A stretch of DNA of 64,000 bases from NCBI GenBank assembly GCA_011032825.1, contig JAADJZ010000001.1, positions 2,170,001 to 2,234,000 of the forward strand, written 5' to 3'. Shown here piece after piece: positions 11,226-22,994 of this stretch. Origin of the DNA: Massariosphaeria phaeospora. Lineage: Eukaryota; Ascomycota; Dothideomycetes; Pleosporales. Each line of letters opens with the position of its first letter. The first letter of the stretch is position 1. The notes beneath the pieces were generated by a model. The model was not told the DNA's origin and did no database searches. It saw nothing but the letters and a program-made list of their open reading frames with translations. Position numbers and translations under genes: made by a program.

Positions 11226-13053
11226 ATGGCTATCGTAGTTACGACTACAGTTTGTTTGTTGCTGGTACTCTGTGTCTACTCATTTCCCAATCTTTGGCGC
11301 GTACAGGAGACATGGAAATTCCTGTTGCGAGGCCGTCAGATCATGTTGGAGAATGCACGAAAAGTAAGCCCTCCACCTTTCAAATAGGTTGTGCAAGGCA
11401 GCTGAGAGAACGATTTAGAGCCCGGAAAAACCGTACTCGTTGCCCATACCGGGTAACCGCCTCCACGTCCTGTCTTCCAGGAAGCATTGGAATGAACTGA
11501 ACAATGCCCCTACGAACCGACTCTCTCCGAACGCGGCGTCAAGAGAGGTACGCGATCGCTCACACTGTCAGGTCAGCATAACTACTCAAACTGATATATT
11601 GGGCCAGATGTTCCAACCGAAATATACGTTCGGATTTGACTGGGGCGCTCCAAGAGAGCATGTCAGTATCGCAACCGTGCGGTCCATCAAGAATATGACA
11701 CAACTACTTCCTTTGTTCCAGACCAAATTCGTCGGGATTCTGGACCAGGAGTTTCAAAAAGCCTTCGTTAATAGTCCGAGCAAAGATGGTATGATGAACC
11801 TGCGTGTGAGATTGAGGTGACTTGCCTAGACCGATTTAACTCTCTTGTTAGGTTGGACTCAAGTCTCGATATGGACAACCATTCAGCGTGCGGTAACAAG
11901 AATCAACAGCCTTCTACTATTGGGTGAGGACATTGGTATGTTAGGACTCGAGTTTGAGTGAACGCAATTTGTAATCGAGAACCAGCAAATGATGACGAGT
12001 TCATCACGAGGAGCTTGACTTTCGTGAAACAAACCACGCTCATACTGGAAGCAGTCCGAATTTTCCCCTCGTTCCTGGCCCCGTGAGTATAATCTGGGAG
12101 AGATTTAGACGTTCAGCGACACTGACCTGGCTAAGTCTAGTGACAAAGCTGATCAAAGGACGAGGCGCTGATCGTCAATTCTTCTCCAAAACGTTGAGAG
12201 GATTGATTGCGGAACGCGAGGAATATAAACGATCTACTCCAGAAGCATCTAGAGAGAATCCAGTGGGTTTCCAATACATCTCTCTAAAGTGATGCTCGCT
12301 CACATGATTAGGGAACATTTTTAGAGGGAGTCGTAGAGTATTGCCACGACGATCGAAGCACGCAACAGAACCTGGATTCGATCACATCGACCTGGGTTAT
12401 CTCAACTCTTGCTATTCCCGTCGTGGCCTGTCAGCTTCTGCAGGACGTATATTTGCAGATTGAGCACTTCTCAACCCTTCGGGAGGAAATCGAATCTGTT
12501 CCGCTCCGTGAGCCCGCTCGACCCTACGACATCTCCCAGAGCATGGAGAAACTGCCGCTGTTAGATGCTTTCACTATGGAGTCGTGGCGTACAAAGTGTT
12601 TCCAAAGTAACACTGTGCATCGAGTGGCGATGAAAGATTTTGAGTTCTCAGATGGATACATAATTCCGGCCGGTGAGGCGGTGGAATTCCATCAACACAG
12701 TCTTATGACTAACGAGTCGCTCTATCCTGATCATAAAAAGTTCGATCCATCGCGATTCTTGAACAAGAATAAGTCGCCCGTGGACACAGGGATCGATTGG
12801 CCGTTCTGGGGTGCTCCGCGGTATATCTGGTAAGTCGAACCCAACAAAGAATTGAGTGGAAATGGCTAACGCGCCATGTTGCAGCCCTGGTCGATGGCTT
12901 GTGGTGAATGTCGAAAAGCTTTTGGCTGTATACGTGATGCAGAATTACGAAGCGAAACTCGAGAGTTCTGAGGGCTTAAACTTCGAGTGGAGGGACGGGT
13001 TGGTTGTCAATCCAAAGTCGATCTTGTTGATGAAACCGCGATCAAAGTCCTAA
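11226..13053 (+). CDS. Cytochrome P450, fungal ent-kaurene-oxidase-like (CYP68/CYP503-type)
   Basis: Exons: 11226-11363, 11419-11547, 11608-11788, 11852-11935, 11986-12082, 12136-12262, 12312-12829, 12885-13053; 480 aa, every junction in frame; introns 49-63 bp. The ATG sits in a good context (gccATGg). A short hydrophobic anchor (residues 3-20) precedes GKPFK-like and LSSRKHWNEL blocks typical of this class, then QPKYTFG, FPSFLAPLV and a K-helix ExxR read as ESWR. Haem Cys is residue 425 in WGAPRYICPGRW, formed across the last intron; Pro replaces the usual Gly four residues before Cys. The I-helix (SITSTWVISTLAIPV) lacks a clear AGxDT. Likely a microsomal monooxygenase of secondary metabolism; substrate unknown. 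Despite diverged motifs there is no stop or frameshift, so I call it intact. Confidence 0.85.
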
Positions 13054-13957
13054 GTACCTATGTCCTATGCACTTGTTAGATTGCGACAAAGAGGAGATTG
13101 TAGTTGAGAGATTTGAGGGTGGAGCTCACTCTCACAATGTGTCTTTCATGCACAGGACCACTGTCTTCCATGCATGTTTGTATGTTACATCAATCGAAGC
13201 AATGCTTTGCTGCCCTACAGAACAAGGCCCTGGTATCGTTGTGGTGTTTGTGCCAACGAACCTCTCAGGAAAGTGACCCGAGCAGGGTGATGTGTCCGGG
13301 TGGGGAGCCCGCGTGTGGCCGGGGTTCCGGCTGAGTCAGCCGAGGCCGCCACCCCACACTTCACTCCTCAGACCTCTCGCGCCGCCTTCCGCTCATCCTC
13401 CATCTCAGCGCTTGTCTCGTCATCTGGCAAAGCACGCATGCCGGATCCTGACCTACTCTGATTTCGCAAACAGATAGCGAGCAACCTGGATTGCAAAGCT
13501 TCGATATCGGTCCGTTGTAAGCGCAAGAAGGAGAGACCTGCCTGAACCGGACGCCAAGCGCATGTCGCCAAGCATGCGATGATGAGCACCGCTGCACGGT
13601 GAAGGTGTGAGTCGGTACATTTGCGGGACTTGGAGCACATGTCCCTTAGAAAGTTTGTGGGGCGTGGGCGGAATTGGCGGAGCTGAGCCTACTCCGCCCC
13701 CACTGCCAAGTTCTATATCTCCTCCACCGCCATCAGCCAAGCGTGCACAGCAGCTTCAAGCTTTGGTTGTGCCATGGTTGATGTTATCTGACCTCCCTAT
13801 CTAGGACGAGATTTCCTCGGCCGTCAAGGCTGCCATGATACACTGCATATTATGGCACGCCGGGCATCCGGCATGTTGGATTCGAGAGTATTTAAATATA
13901 CAGCCATCTTCGTCTACCTAGAAACTCGGCCTACGCCAGTATAGCTGATCCATCACC
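13054..13957. other. Intergenic region with promoter of the downstream secreted-protein gene
   Basis: About 0.9 kb without a convincing gene. A TATA-like element lies at 13889-13898, about 60 bp before the ATG at 13958. Confidence 0.5.
13889..13898 (+). promoter_or_regulatory. TATA-like element (tatttaaata)
   Basis: An AT-only decamer in an otherwise GC-balanced stretch, about 60 bp upstream of the start codon of the secreted LVIVD-type protein; spacing fits a core promoter. Prediction from sequence only. Confidence 0.45.
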
Positions 13958-15818
13958 ATGAGCCGGGTTCTTTCATACGTCGCTCTATGCTCCGCTTTAG
14001 TGAGCGTGAGCACAGCAGCTGCCTTGGGCACCGCTGAAGATTACGCCTCAGGCTCTGTCCATGCCAGCATCATGGCTATCAAGATGGTATGACCGCATAA
14101 CGTTCAACCCGCCGTTGGCATATCGAGCTAACACGCCTTCTAGGCGCAATGGGACGCTGAGCTCGCGTCTGGTGCTATGGATAGCACACAATATCCTGAA
14201 CTCGACTACACCCCGTGTGTAGATGGCTGGGCTGCTGCAATCCCTGGAGATGTTAACAACACTTTCCGGTGCAATAATGTGCGTCTCGTGGAATGACACA
14301 AAACACTATGACATGAACTAACGCTTATAGATTGACCTGTACCACTTCCTGTCCCATGCGGACTTGGGCAGTGTCGGTCGAGGGTCTTCATCGTGGGGTT
14401 GGACCTCCGAGGATGGGAGAGAGTTTGTCGCTATTGGGCAATACGACGGTACTGCTTTCGCTGAGATCAGTAGCGAAGGCAAGTTAGTGTACCTTGGTCG
14501 ATTGCCTCAATACGACGCAATCGGCTCGAACTGGAGAGAGGTTCGGGTAGTAAGAGACCACCTTGTTATTGGATCCGAAGCCATCAAGCACGGCGTTCAG
14601 ATATTCGACATGAAAAAGTTGCTCGATCTCGATCCCGAAAATCCGACCAACTTCACTCAAACTGACTTGACCGGCCACTGGGACAAGTTCCCCGTCGGAC
14701 GGACCCACAACATAGTAGTCAACGAGGAGCTCAACTATGCTATTGCAGTCGGCTCTGTTGGCGGTAATGAAACCATCAGAGTGCGTGGCAATCTACCCTG
14801 CCGTGGTGGATTGATTTTCCTCAATATTACCGATCCTGCGAACCCATGGAGTCCTGGTTGTGCAGCTGGCGACGGCTACGTCCACGACGCCCAGTGCTTG
14901 ATCTACCGGGGACCGGACAAACGCTACGAGGGCCGCGATATCTGCTACGGGTACAACGAGGACACCCTTACTATTTACGATGTCACAAACAAGGTCGGCA
15001 ACGTCACAAACATCATCTCCATCACCAGCTACCCGGGTGCAGAGTACGTCCACCAAGGCGTAGTAAACAACGAGCAGAACCAAGAGTATATCTTCCTAGA
15101 TGACGAGTTCGACGAACGCGACGCAAAGGTTGGTCCAATGACCCAAGGTCTGCCTACCACCCACATCTTCGATATCCGCGACCTTGAGAATCCGCATTAC
15201 AGCGGCAATTATGAGGGAAAGAGACGCTCTATTGACCACAACCAGTATGTTGTTGACGGCTACCTCTATCAGTCAAACTACGGGTCTGGTTTGAGCGTGA
15301 TTGATATCAGCTCTATCACGCAGGAACCCAGCGGAGATAGCCTTTGCGAAGCGGGTTTTTTCGACATCTACCCCGAAGACGACGAGCTAGAAGGGGGTGG
15401 TATCGTCGCATTCCATGGAACCTGGTCTTCCTACGCCAACTTCAAGTCGGGCTTCATTTTCGTACACACCATTGAGCGTGGTTCGTTCGTGGTGAAGATG
15501 ACAAGCAAGGAATGCCCTAAACCGGCCGTTTGTGAAGCAGACAGCTGTTTAACGTCCCTGCGCGCCAGCAGCATCGAAGGACGCCTCGAGAAGAGCCAAG
15601 ACTTCTGTGGAAACTTCACGGCCAGAAAAACGGATGACGAGACCCTAATTCCGGACTATGCCCGAGTGGGATGCGCCAGAGGTAGCAATTCGACCTCGAG
15701 CGGACTGGTGGCACGGGTGAGCAGCGCCTGCGCCTGTGTACCTACCATTCCGGTTCCCGAACTTCCTAGAACCACGAGCCGATCTCCTGTGCCTACCGTG
15801 CTCCCGCCTAAGGTGTGA
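13958..15818 (+). CDS. Secreted choice-of-anchor-B / LVIVD-repeat-like protein
   Basis: Exons: 13958-14086, 14144-14278, 14331-15818; 583 aa in frame. A signal peptide (residues 1 to about 21, MSRVLSYVALCSALVSVSTA) indicates secretion. The body resembles the choice-of-anchor-B family: SSWGWTSEDGREFVAIGQYDG, WREVRVVRDHLVIGSEA, GVQIFDMKKLLDLD, PVGRTHNIVVNEE, GLIFLNITDP, VHDAQCLIYRGPD, and DHNQYVVDGYLYQSNY near the end. These are the beta-propeller blades typical of LVIVD-like proteins, known mostly from bacteria and also from fungi under uncharacterised names. Several N-glycosylation sequons and at least eight Cys in the C-terminal 100 residues fit an extracellular protein. The last 30 residues are Ser/Thr/Pro-rich. 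The molecular function is unknown; no catalytic motif is evident. Confidence 0.85.
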
Positions 15819-16660
15819 TAGATGGCATAGGACTTCTGAGCTTTTGGAACCCAAACTTACGAACTCGTGGGGGTGAACCTCAACAAGGAAGCTATATAAT
15901 GCATCAATGATATTTATTATTGCCCCAACACCTTTTGTTTGCTAATCCCTCTGCTGTTATTATAATACCCTGGGCCCATTTAGCACCCGATGAATCCACG
16001 AATCCTCTCACTTGTGAAATGACTATGTCTTGACGGTTTTGTTCGGAGCTTCCGTTAAGCTATTTTGAGTCCAACTTACCAGAAATGGAATGAGCACGTC
16101 CCATCGAAGAGATGTTCATACCGTTCGAAAGTACGACATTCTCGTGTCAAGAAGATCATACACATATACTTAAGCGCTGATGCGTATTCCGAAGGATGAA
16201 AAAGGAAAGACGGATCAGATGTGTCGGTGTGTTGCTTGGGGAGGGCTGGTTCGATCAAGGTGGTCGCGTTGGGAGGCTACCGGAGGTAAGATTCCAGAGC
16301 TGTGCAGTGGATCGCGAATGTATCCTCAAGCATGACGTTGAGTGAACGACGTTTGGTTGAAGAAGTTAAACAAGGAAGCCAACGGTTGTACTATGCTACA
16401 AGGATCATCGGTAAGTTTCACGAAAACCCCGGCCAAATCTTCCACAGATGTAGGCATGGACACGGGATACTCACATGATATAGTGTTGGAAGCAGCCAAG
16501 AAACTCAAGTTGCATGTGAAAAACGCCAGGTATCTTTGACTGAGCAGGCGTGCTTGAGTACGCATTTACCCCAGCCGTCCACCTTCCCCATTCACAGCAC
16601 GTCTCACGGCCCCTCCCCCGGCAGATATGTGCATACCGATCCCTGCCGAAGTCCGATGCC
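15819..16660. other. Intergenic region between convergent genes, no gene seen
   Basis: About 0.8 kb between the 3' ends of two converging secreted-protein genes. It contains AT-rich probable 3' UTR (tttattattgcc near 15910) but no coding frame I can support. Confidence 0.5.
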
Positions 16661-17373
16661 TTACTCCGCGATCTGCTGCCCCTTCAGTGGCTCTTGGGAA
16701 TTCTCCGCAACATTGATGTCCGGACCGGGGGCTAACACGGTCTCCTTGGTCTTAGGGGGAGCGATTTGGTCCCATAGTAACTGCAGCATAACGTGGCCGG
16801 GTGTGATACCCCCTTGTTGCGAGCCCCAGTGGAATTGCCATAGCGGAATGAGTTCGCCTTGCTGGGGAATCTTCTTTGCGTCGTAGAAGCAGGCGACATC
16901 GCCGAAGCATATAAATGGGTATGGGAAACCATCCTAGCGGGATATTAGCACCTGCAGCGGGGCATGACTCTGAATTGAAGCCTTACGATAGTATACAAAT
17001 CATCGTTGATGTTGGCGACGTAGGTAGAGTTGCAGGTCCACGCATGGTCGTTTTTGCCGTAGTAACTGTCGGTGTTCGTGACGGTGTTCTCGTCCTGGAA
17101 TGTGCAGTTGCCCTTCTTGGTTGACATGGAATAAGGATAGACGCTCAAGCGGGTGAAGACACCGCAGTTGCTCGTCGAGTTATCGGCAACGAAACGGCCA
17201 TCGTTGTCCAAGCAGCCCACTTTCTGGTTCGGATTTCCCGTACGCCAGTCGCTGGAGTTGAGAACGTGAATGTGACCGGAACCGGAGAAGTCCTGCTGCG
17301 TGATCTCCTGGGCTTGCGAAAGAAGCGCGGACGAAAAGAGGACGAGCGAGAGAATTGCTTGCTTGACTGCCAT
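16661..17373 (-). CDS. Small secreted six-cysteine protein of unknown function
   Basis: Exons (minus): 17373-16987, 16933-16661; 219 aa, intron 52 bp, in frame. A clear signal peptide (residues 1 to about 22, ending LLSQAQ) is followed by a mature chain with six cysteines, enough for three disulfides: VGCLD, SNCGV, GNCTF, WTCNS, FICFG and VACFY. There are four Asn-X-Ser/Thr sequons in the first 120 residues. There is no transmembrane segment after the signal and no known enzyme motif. Size, secretion and an even cysteine count fit fungal small secreted proteins, some of which act on hosts or cell walls, but I do not recognise the family. A TATA-like element lies 62-69 bp upstream. Confidence 0.8.
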
Positions 17374-17434
17374 CGCGATATTGTCGTAATGGGATGATGG
17401 TGGGCGGCGTGAGAAGATCGAAAGCTCTGGTGGG

Positions 17435-17442
17435 TTATATAT
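17435..17442 (-). promoter_or_regulatory. TATA-like element
   Basis: tatataa on the minus strand, about 65 bp upstream of the start codon of the small secreted protein; position is right for a core promoter. Confidence 0.45.
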
Positions 17443-20400
17443 GAATGTGGTGTTAAGCTTTGCTGTACGACTGGAGATTACGAGGTGGCTGTGGGGAAAC
17501 CCGAAGACCGTATTTAGCTACTTCAGGAAAGTCGCTTTACGCTTTACCATGCTGTCGGCATACCTCACGACAAATGAACATCGTGCGAAGACAGTACCCG
17601 GCTTTTCTCCCTCGCTTTGCCTAGTCAAGGACAGGATAAACCTACATGCCCCGCGCGAGGTTAGGGGAGGGACAACGGTTAGGCTTCGAGGGTAATATGA
17701 GCCCGGGCTATGGAGGGGTACGTTTGAAATTACAAAGCGCCACACAGAGCAGGCGCAAATCAGGAAACAGGACAAGCGAAGAGTGAAGGCACCAAGAAAG
17801 CGCTGTAATGAGCCAGAAGTACTTTGGAGAGGGGTGTTTATCCAGTATTATCGTGTTGGGCGCAGCTGCTCTGGAAGTCATCTAGCAGCTGAAGCTAGAT
17901 ACGAGTTCCCAAGAGGTGCAGTTATTTACACGAGCCTAAACTGTGAAGCTAACCAAAAGTGGTACGTAAATCATTCTACAGCAAAGCTTGCGCATTCAAT
18001 GCAAAGGTAGATTCGAAATCTTGCTCCACTATCGTCGCTTAAATTAGCCTATGATTCAAGTTGTTGTTACGCCCCCTACAAAAGTTTGGTTGAGACGTAT
18101 GGTGACTAAAGAGTGGACGGGGTATGCCGACCTTCTACCTCACGGATCGTGGCCAACACTGCATTCTTTACCGTTGCACCTTGTTACTCGAAGCCTCGTA
18201 GTTGAGCTACACCATCTCTCTATTTTTGAACGCCTTCGGATCTTCCATCGAAGTTTGGCGTTCATGTAGTAGTTGCGGAAGCGGATTCGGAAATTTTCGA
18301 ACGCCCCAACACAAGCAATGGCGATTTTCCCGGGTATGCATTGCTTGACGGGTGACCAACGAATGCTTGACAGGGAATTCTCGGCTGTTTCGGAACGGGT
18401 GGTGTCACTTGCCGCGGATTACGAACCATTATTGATGCAACTAATCCTAGAATACTGGGGAAACTTGAAGTTGAATTGGCCCCTTCAACCCTGCCCCGGT
18501 TGATGGAGGATTTTCTCAGGCTCCTGCATCTGTAGGTTCTGGTCTGGCCATGACCACAGCTCAGAAGGAAGACCCTGGAGCAACACCAGAGATAGATCAC
18601 TCCTTCCGTTTCTGGGGCCGATGTTTATCGATGGAGTGATCTCTTTTGTTGCGGGACACGACACCAGGAGATCAGCGTGGGCGGATGCCGAGGATCCCGT
18701 CAGAGCTTTGTAATGCCGTTCAATCGATGTAAAGTCGAGAACTTTCCAGTACCGGAAAAACTAACGCTGTTGTGTTGTATACGCAGGACAACTTTCAACT
18801 TTAAGCCAATGGAGATCTCAAGTTCAGTATCGATTTTACGCTTCCAACCGAGCCCATGTCTCGCGAACAGTAACGGACTGATGACTTGAGATAAGAAACT
18901 CGCCCAGCAGAGTTCGTAAATACGGCTGGTGCAACTACTCAGGCTAGGACCACGCTGCTGGTCGACGAGAACCTCAGATGGGAAAGTTTCTCCGGAGAAA
19001 CACTGGGACTATATAAGATGAATTAGCTGATCTGCAGCGGTAGACATTCAGGGTTTGTTGTAAGTTGTACGTCACTCGAGGAAACCCCAAGAGCCTACGA
19101 CTCCATCGACGTCCCAATTACGGCTAAATCGGATTTACTCGCAGATTATGGAACAGATAGACAAGAACACCGTTCTACTAGTGATCAGTAACAGACGGAA
19201 GAGCTGGAAGTCAATGGTGAGGTCGTTTCAAAGTTTTCGTTCCAACACAGCGGGGTTCGTCTAACTAAAGTGGAAAGCACGATAGAGAAGGACCCACACC
19301 CGCTGGTGTCACGGTGCCACGAAAAATCCGCCTACTCGTTTTGCTCAAGCTCAAGTCTGCCAAAACTGAACTTCACCAGTCTTTTCGGCGTCATCTCACC
19401 GTGCTCCGAGCACGACCGAACCATTTCCCGTATCCCCGAACCTCGTCCACGCCCACAGCGAGCGATCTGCGGCAGCGCCGAGTTTCGCCGGCGCAGCCTT
19501 GGAGACATCTCGCAGCCGCAGTCCGACCGCGAGACGCGCAGCATTCTCTTCACCAACACTACGACTGCGGGTCGTTACAGACTCCTGGCTCCGGCACGCA
19601 CGTACGGGATAGGCAGCTGCCCGGAGCGGAGCAAGCAATCTCAAGACGAGTGTAATGACAGCCGGCGCGTTTCTGCGACCTCAACATGGCAACCTTTTCC
19701 GGGACAGACCAACGCCGAGGGCGTTGGATACTTACGGTCGTGTGCTCTGGTACCTAGTCGACGCCCAGAAGTTTGTTCTTTACACTCGCCTGGACATTCA
19801 TGTCAACGTCAACGTCAACTTTCTGTGTCGGATCCAAACACCAACTAGAATCTGGCCACCGATGGCCCACGAACTACCGCTACCGGTGTGGTTCCGGAGC
19901 TGCGTCGTGAATTAACACGGGTAAGCACCTGGCCTGGCGCGTCATGAGCGCGTCGGCCATCATTCGCTGCGACCCCGCATCCGCGTTGCCCGTTCCAAAG
20001 AGGGATTGCGATGCCCGCAGAGGCTTGTTCATTGAGCCCACCCGCTGCCTGCCCGCTAGATGGCTGCAAGATGAAGTGGGGAAGCTGCCGAGTGTCGTAC
20101 GTAGGTCGTGGTGCGCTTCAGATGGGCTGGGTAGTGGGGATGAGGTGGGAATCTAGACGAAGGGGGAGTGGATGCGTTACTGCAGGTATAAAAAGACTCC
20201 CCTCACTTCCGGCCAGCTTTCCTTTCCAGCTTCTCTTGCCCTTCTATATACAGTTCCACTCAGGTACCCCTTATCTTTCTTGCGACGTCACCTAGTGCTG
20301 CAAAGGGTAAGCTACTCGACACATCCCCCCCGCGGTTCCGGTTGACCCAGCCGCTGACTGAGGGCGCATCAGTACATCTACGTATAAAGTACACCAATAC

Positions 20401-20449
20401 CCAGAGCAGGCTGAGCCTCATCTGAGCTTCATTTCCATCTCCATTCATC
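17443..20449. other. 3-kb region without a supported gene
   Basis: The longest unexplained stretch of the window. The best open frame (19270-19848, plus) is Arg/Ser-rich, lacks a family resemblance, and overlaps other equally long frames, so I did not call it. A short gtcaac triplet run occurs near 19800-19818. From about 20187 the sequence becomes the promoter and leader of the formate dehydrogenase gene. Confidence 0.5.
20187..20195 (+). promoter_or_regulatory. TATA box of the formate dehydrogenase gene (tataaaaag)
   Basis: Good match to TATAAAA followed by pyrimidine-rich leader; the ATG is 255 bp downstream, so the transcript would have a long 5' UTR or a UTR intron. Confidence 0.5.
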
Positions 20450-21999
20450 ATGGTATTTCTCCGTTCAGTTTCTCGGCTCGCCCGCCCAGCCGCCTCGGTG
20501 CTCTCTGCACGCGCGGCTCCGAGAGCGGCTGCTGGAGGAGCCCTCTTGCGCCAACCGAATGCCTTCAGAACGCTAACGGCGACGGCCTCTCCACAGGGCA
20601 AGGTTCTCTTGGTACTTTACGATGTAAGTTCGTCGAGTGAAGAAACGGCGAGCAGGAGTGCTGACGACGTCGCCAGGGCTTCGAGCACGCAAAGCAGGAG
20701 CCGCAGCTGCTCGGCACAACCGAGAACGAGCTGGGCCTGAGAAAGTGGATTGAGGAGCAAGGCCACACACTCGTGACGACGTCGGACAAAGAGGGCGAGG
20801 ACTCGCAGTTCGACAAGGAGCTGGTGGACGCAGAGGTCATCATCACCACCCCGTACGTGAAGCTACCCCGCATCTGCACCCGCGCCGAGCTCTGCCCCGC
20901 AACCACAGCTCGGCACCGCACCCCCGCGCGTCGTGCGCCCATCCGTGCCTGGATGGGGTCAGAATATGACACATGTATTGGAACTGACCATGCCTGCTGC
21001 ACAGTTTCCACCCCGGCTACCTCACCGCAGAGCGCCTGGCCAAGGCGAAGAACCTCAAGCTTGCTGTCACGGCCGGCATCGGATCGGACCACGTCGACCT
21101 CAACGCGGCAAACAAGACCAATGGCGGCGTCACCGTGGCCGAAGTCACGGGCTCCAACGTTGTCTCCGTCGCCGAGCACGTTGTCATGACCATCCTCACC
21201 CTCGTCCGCAACTTCGTCCCCGCCCACGAGCAGATCGCTGCAGGCGAGTGGAATGTCGCTGCTGTGGCCAAGAACGAGTATGATCTCGAGAACAAGGTTG
21301 TCGGCACCGTCGCCGTGGGTCGCATTGGCGAGCGTGTGCTACGCCGTCTGAAGCCCTTCGAGTGCAAGGAGCTGCTCTACTTCGACTACCAGCCGCTGTC
21401 GGACGAGAAGGAGAAGGAGATTGGCTGCCGACGGGTCGAGAACCTCGAGGAGATGCTTTCACAATGCGATGTTGTCACCATCAACTGCCCGCTGCATGAG
21501 AAGACGCGCGGGCTGTTCAACAAGGACTTGATCTCCAAAATGAAGAAGGGTGGGTAATGTGGTGCGCAAGGATATCGACACTGCTGACAGATGGTCTAGG
21601 ATCGTGGCTGGTCAATACGGCCCGCGGTGCTATCGTCGTCAAAGAGGACGTTGCTGATGCGCTCAAGTCCGGCCATCTCCGAGGATACGGTGGTGATGTC
21701 TGGTTCCCGCAGCCGGCACCCAAGGACCACGTGCTCCGCTACGCTGCTAACCCGTGGGGCGGCGGTAATGCCATGGTACCGCACATGTCGGGTACCTCAA
21801 TCGATGCCCAGAAGGTAAGTCCTCGAAGTTCACGTCATTTGTCGACACTTCCTAATGCGTCGTGTAGCGATACGCCGCTGGCACCAAGGCCATCCTCGAC
21901 TCGTACTTCTCCGGACGTGAAGACTACAGGCCCGAGGACCTCATCGTCCACAAGGGCGACTATGCCACCAAGGCGTACGGCCAGCGCGAAAAGAAGTGA
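20450..21999 (+). CDS. fdh1: NAD-dependent formate dehydrogenase
   Basis: Exons: 20450-20623, 20677-20852, 21005-21549, 21600-21814, 21868-21999; 413 aa in frame. It oxidises formate to CO2 with NAD. The chain follows the D-2-hydroxyacid dehydrogenase fold: substrate-domain [11 protein letters not shown] and [12 protein letters not shown], the FDH hallmark [12 protein letters not shown], Rossmann loop [10 protein letters not shown], then NTARGAIV with the catalytic Arg and [11 protein letters not shown] with the catalytic His. The first 45 residues are rich in Arg, Ala and Ser without acidic residues, like a mitochondrial presequence; many fungal FDHs are cytosolic, so import is an inference. 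The C-terminus GQREKK is complete. In fungi this enzyme detoxifies formate from methyl or oxalate metabolism. Confidence 0.95.
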
Positions 22000-22365
22000 G
22001 CAGGTTGCCGTTCGAGAGAGTTTTTCTTCCCTTCTCTGGGGTATCTACCGACTTGGGTAACTTCAAACTGTATATGAGAATCAACAATTCATTCCAATCG
22101 TGCTGCGTCTTCGTCGTGCTGCTGATAATCACTCGGTGAAGTGCACGCGATACCAGACCAGTGCAACACCAGGCCTTGCAAGGGTACAAGTTAGAGTCTG
22201 ATCGAGGAATCAAATGGGCCTCTGCGACACACCTCTGTCGCAGATGCAATCTGACATTCTTACCAGAAGTGAAGCGTATCCAAAACGAGAGCACGTGAAC
22301 ATCGGTCGGTCATGGATGGCTAGCCGTACGGTGCGGTGTGATGTATCGATTAAGGGTATAGATGA
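22000..22365. other. Intergenic region between convergent genes
   Basis: About 0.37 kb of 3' flanking sequence between formate dehydrogenase and the small membrane-protein gene; nothing further seen. Confidence 0.5.
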
Positions 22366-22994
22366 CTAGTGATTAGCCGGCGCCCGCGTCCGCGACAGTG
22401 AGCGTCGGCGGTCTTCGTCTGTGTCGTCGTCGCTCTCGTCCTTGAAGCCTTCCTCCAGCTCCCTGCCTAGCCTCCGGTCATCCTCGCCCATGATGCTTCT
22501 CCGCTGCTCCAGGGCCTCCCTTCTGCGCTGGTCGATGGGGTCAAAGCCAACCATGCCCTCGCCCTCCTCGTCGTCAAAGAGCTCGTCCTCATTGTGCTCG
22601 CCACTGCTCCCGTCGACGACGCGCCGATGCCGGGACCGGCCCCAGCTTGAGGGGACAAAGAGATTGTACAGTGCGTCAGAGACGGTGGTCCGCCACGAGG
22701 CAGTGGACTCGGCGACGCCGGTGTTCATCGGAAGGTACTGGCTGTAGCGGCTGCGATGGCGGCGCACGAAGGGCAGGATGAAGAAGGCGAGCACGATGTA
22801 GAGGAGGGCGGCGAGGAACAGTGGGATGAAGATGGTCTTGAGCAGGACGTGTCAGCAGGCTGCAGCCGGCGGGCGCGGAAGTGGCAGTCGCAGGTCGCGC
22901 TCCTTGCTGCTGGCGCCCAGCGCGACGGTTGCGACTGCTGCCGGGGCTCGAGGCGACATTGACATACCTTGAGGAAGTGGAGGAAGGCCGCCAT
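22366..22994 (-). CDS. Conserved small fungal membrane protein, function unknown
   Basis: Exons (minus): 22994-22968, 22836-22366; 165 aa, in frame across a 131-bp intron. The first exon encodes only nine residues (MAAFLHFLK) and the splice joins them to TIFIPLFLAALLYIVLAFFI, a single strong transmembrane helix at about residues 10-32, followed by the basic PFVRRHRSRYSQYLP stretch. The rest is hydrophilic: a Trp-containing LFVPSSWGRSRHRR segment, an acidic DEEGEGMVGFDP motif, an RRREALEQRRS helix, and an acidic-to-basic tail. This architecture recalls a widespread uncharacterised ascomycete protein. It is probably an ER or endomembrane single-pass protein with a cytosolic tail. Confidence 0.8.

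Noticed and set aside
12083..12108. 26-bp intron in the second P450 (gtgagt to atttag)
   Set aside because: Too short for fungal splicing; the 53-bp alternative ending at 12135 has a branch-like ctgac and keeps the frame.
19270..19848. 192-aa open frame
   Set aside because: Composition rich in Arg, Ser and Pro, long competing frames on both strands, no recognisable domain and no supporting promoter; likely chance in GC-rich DNA.
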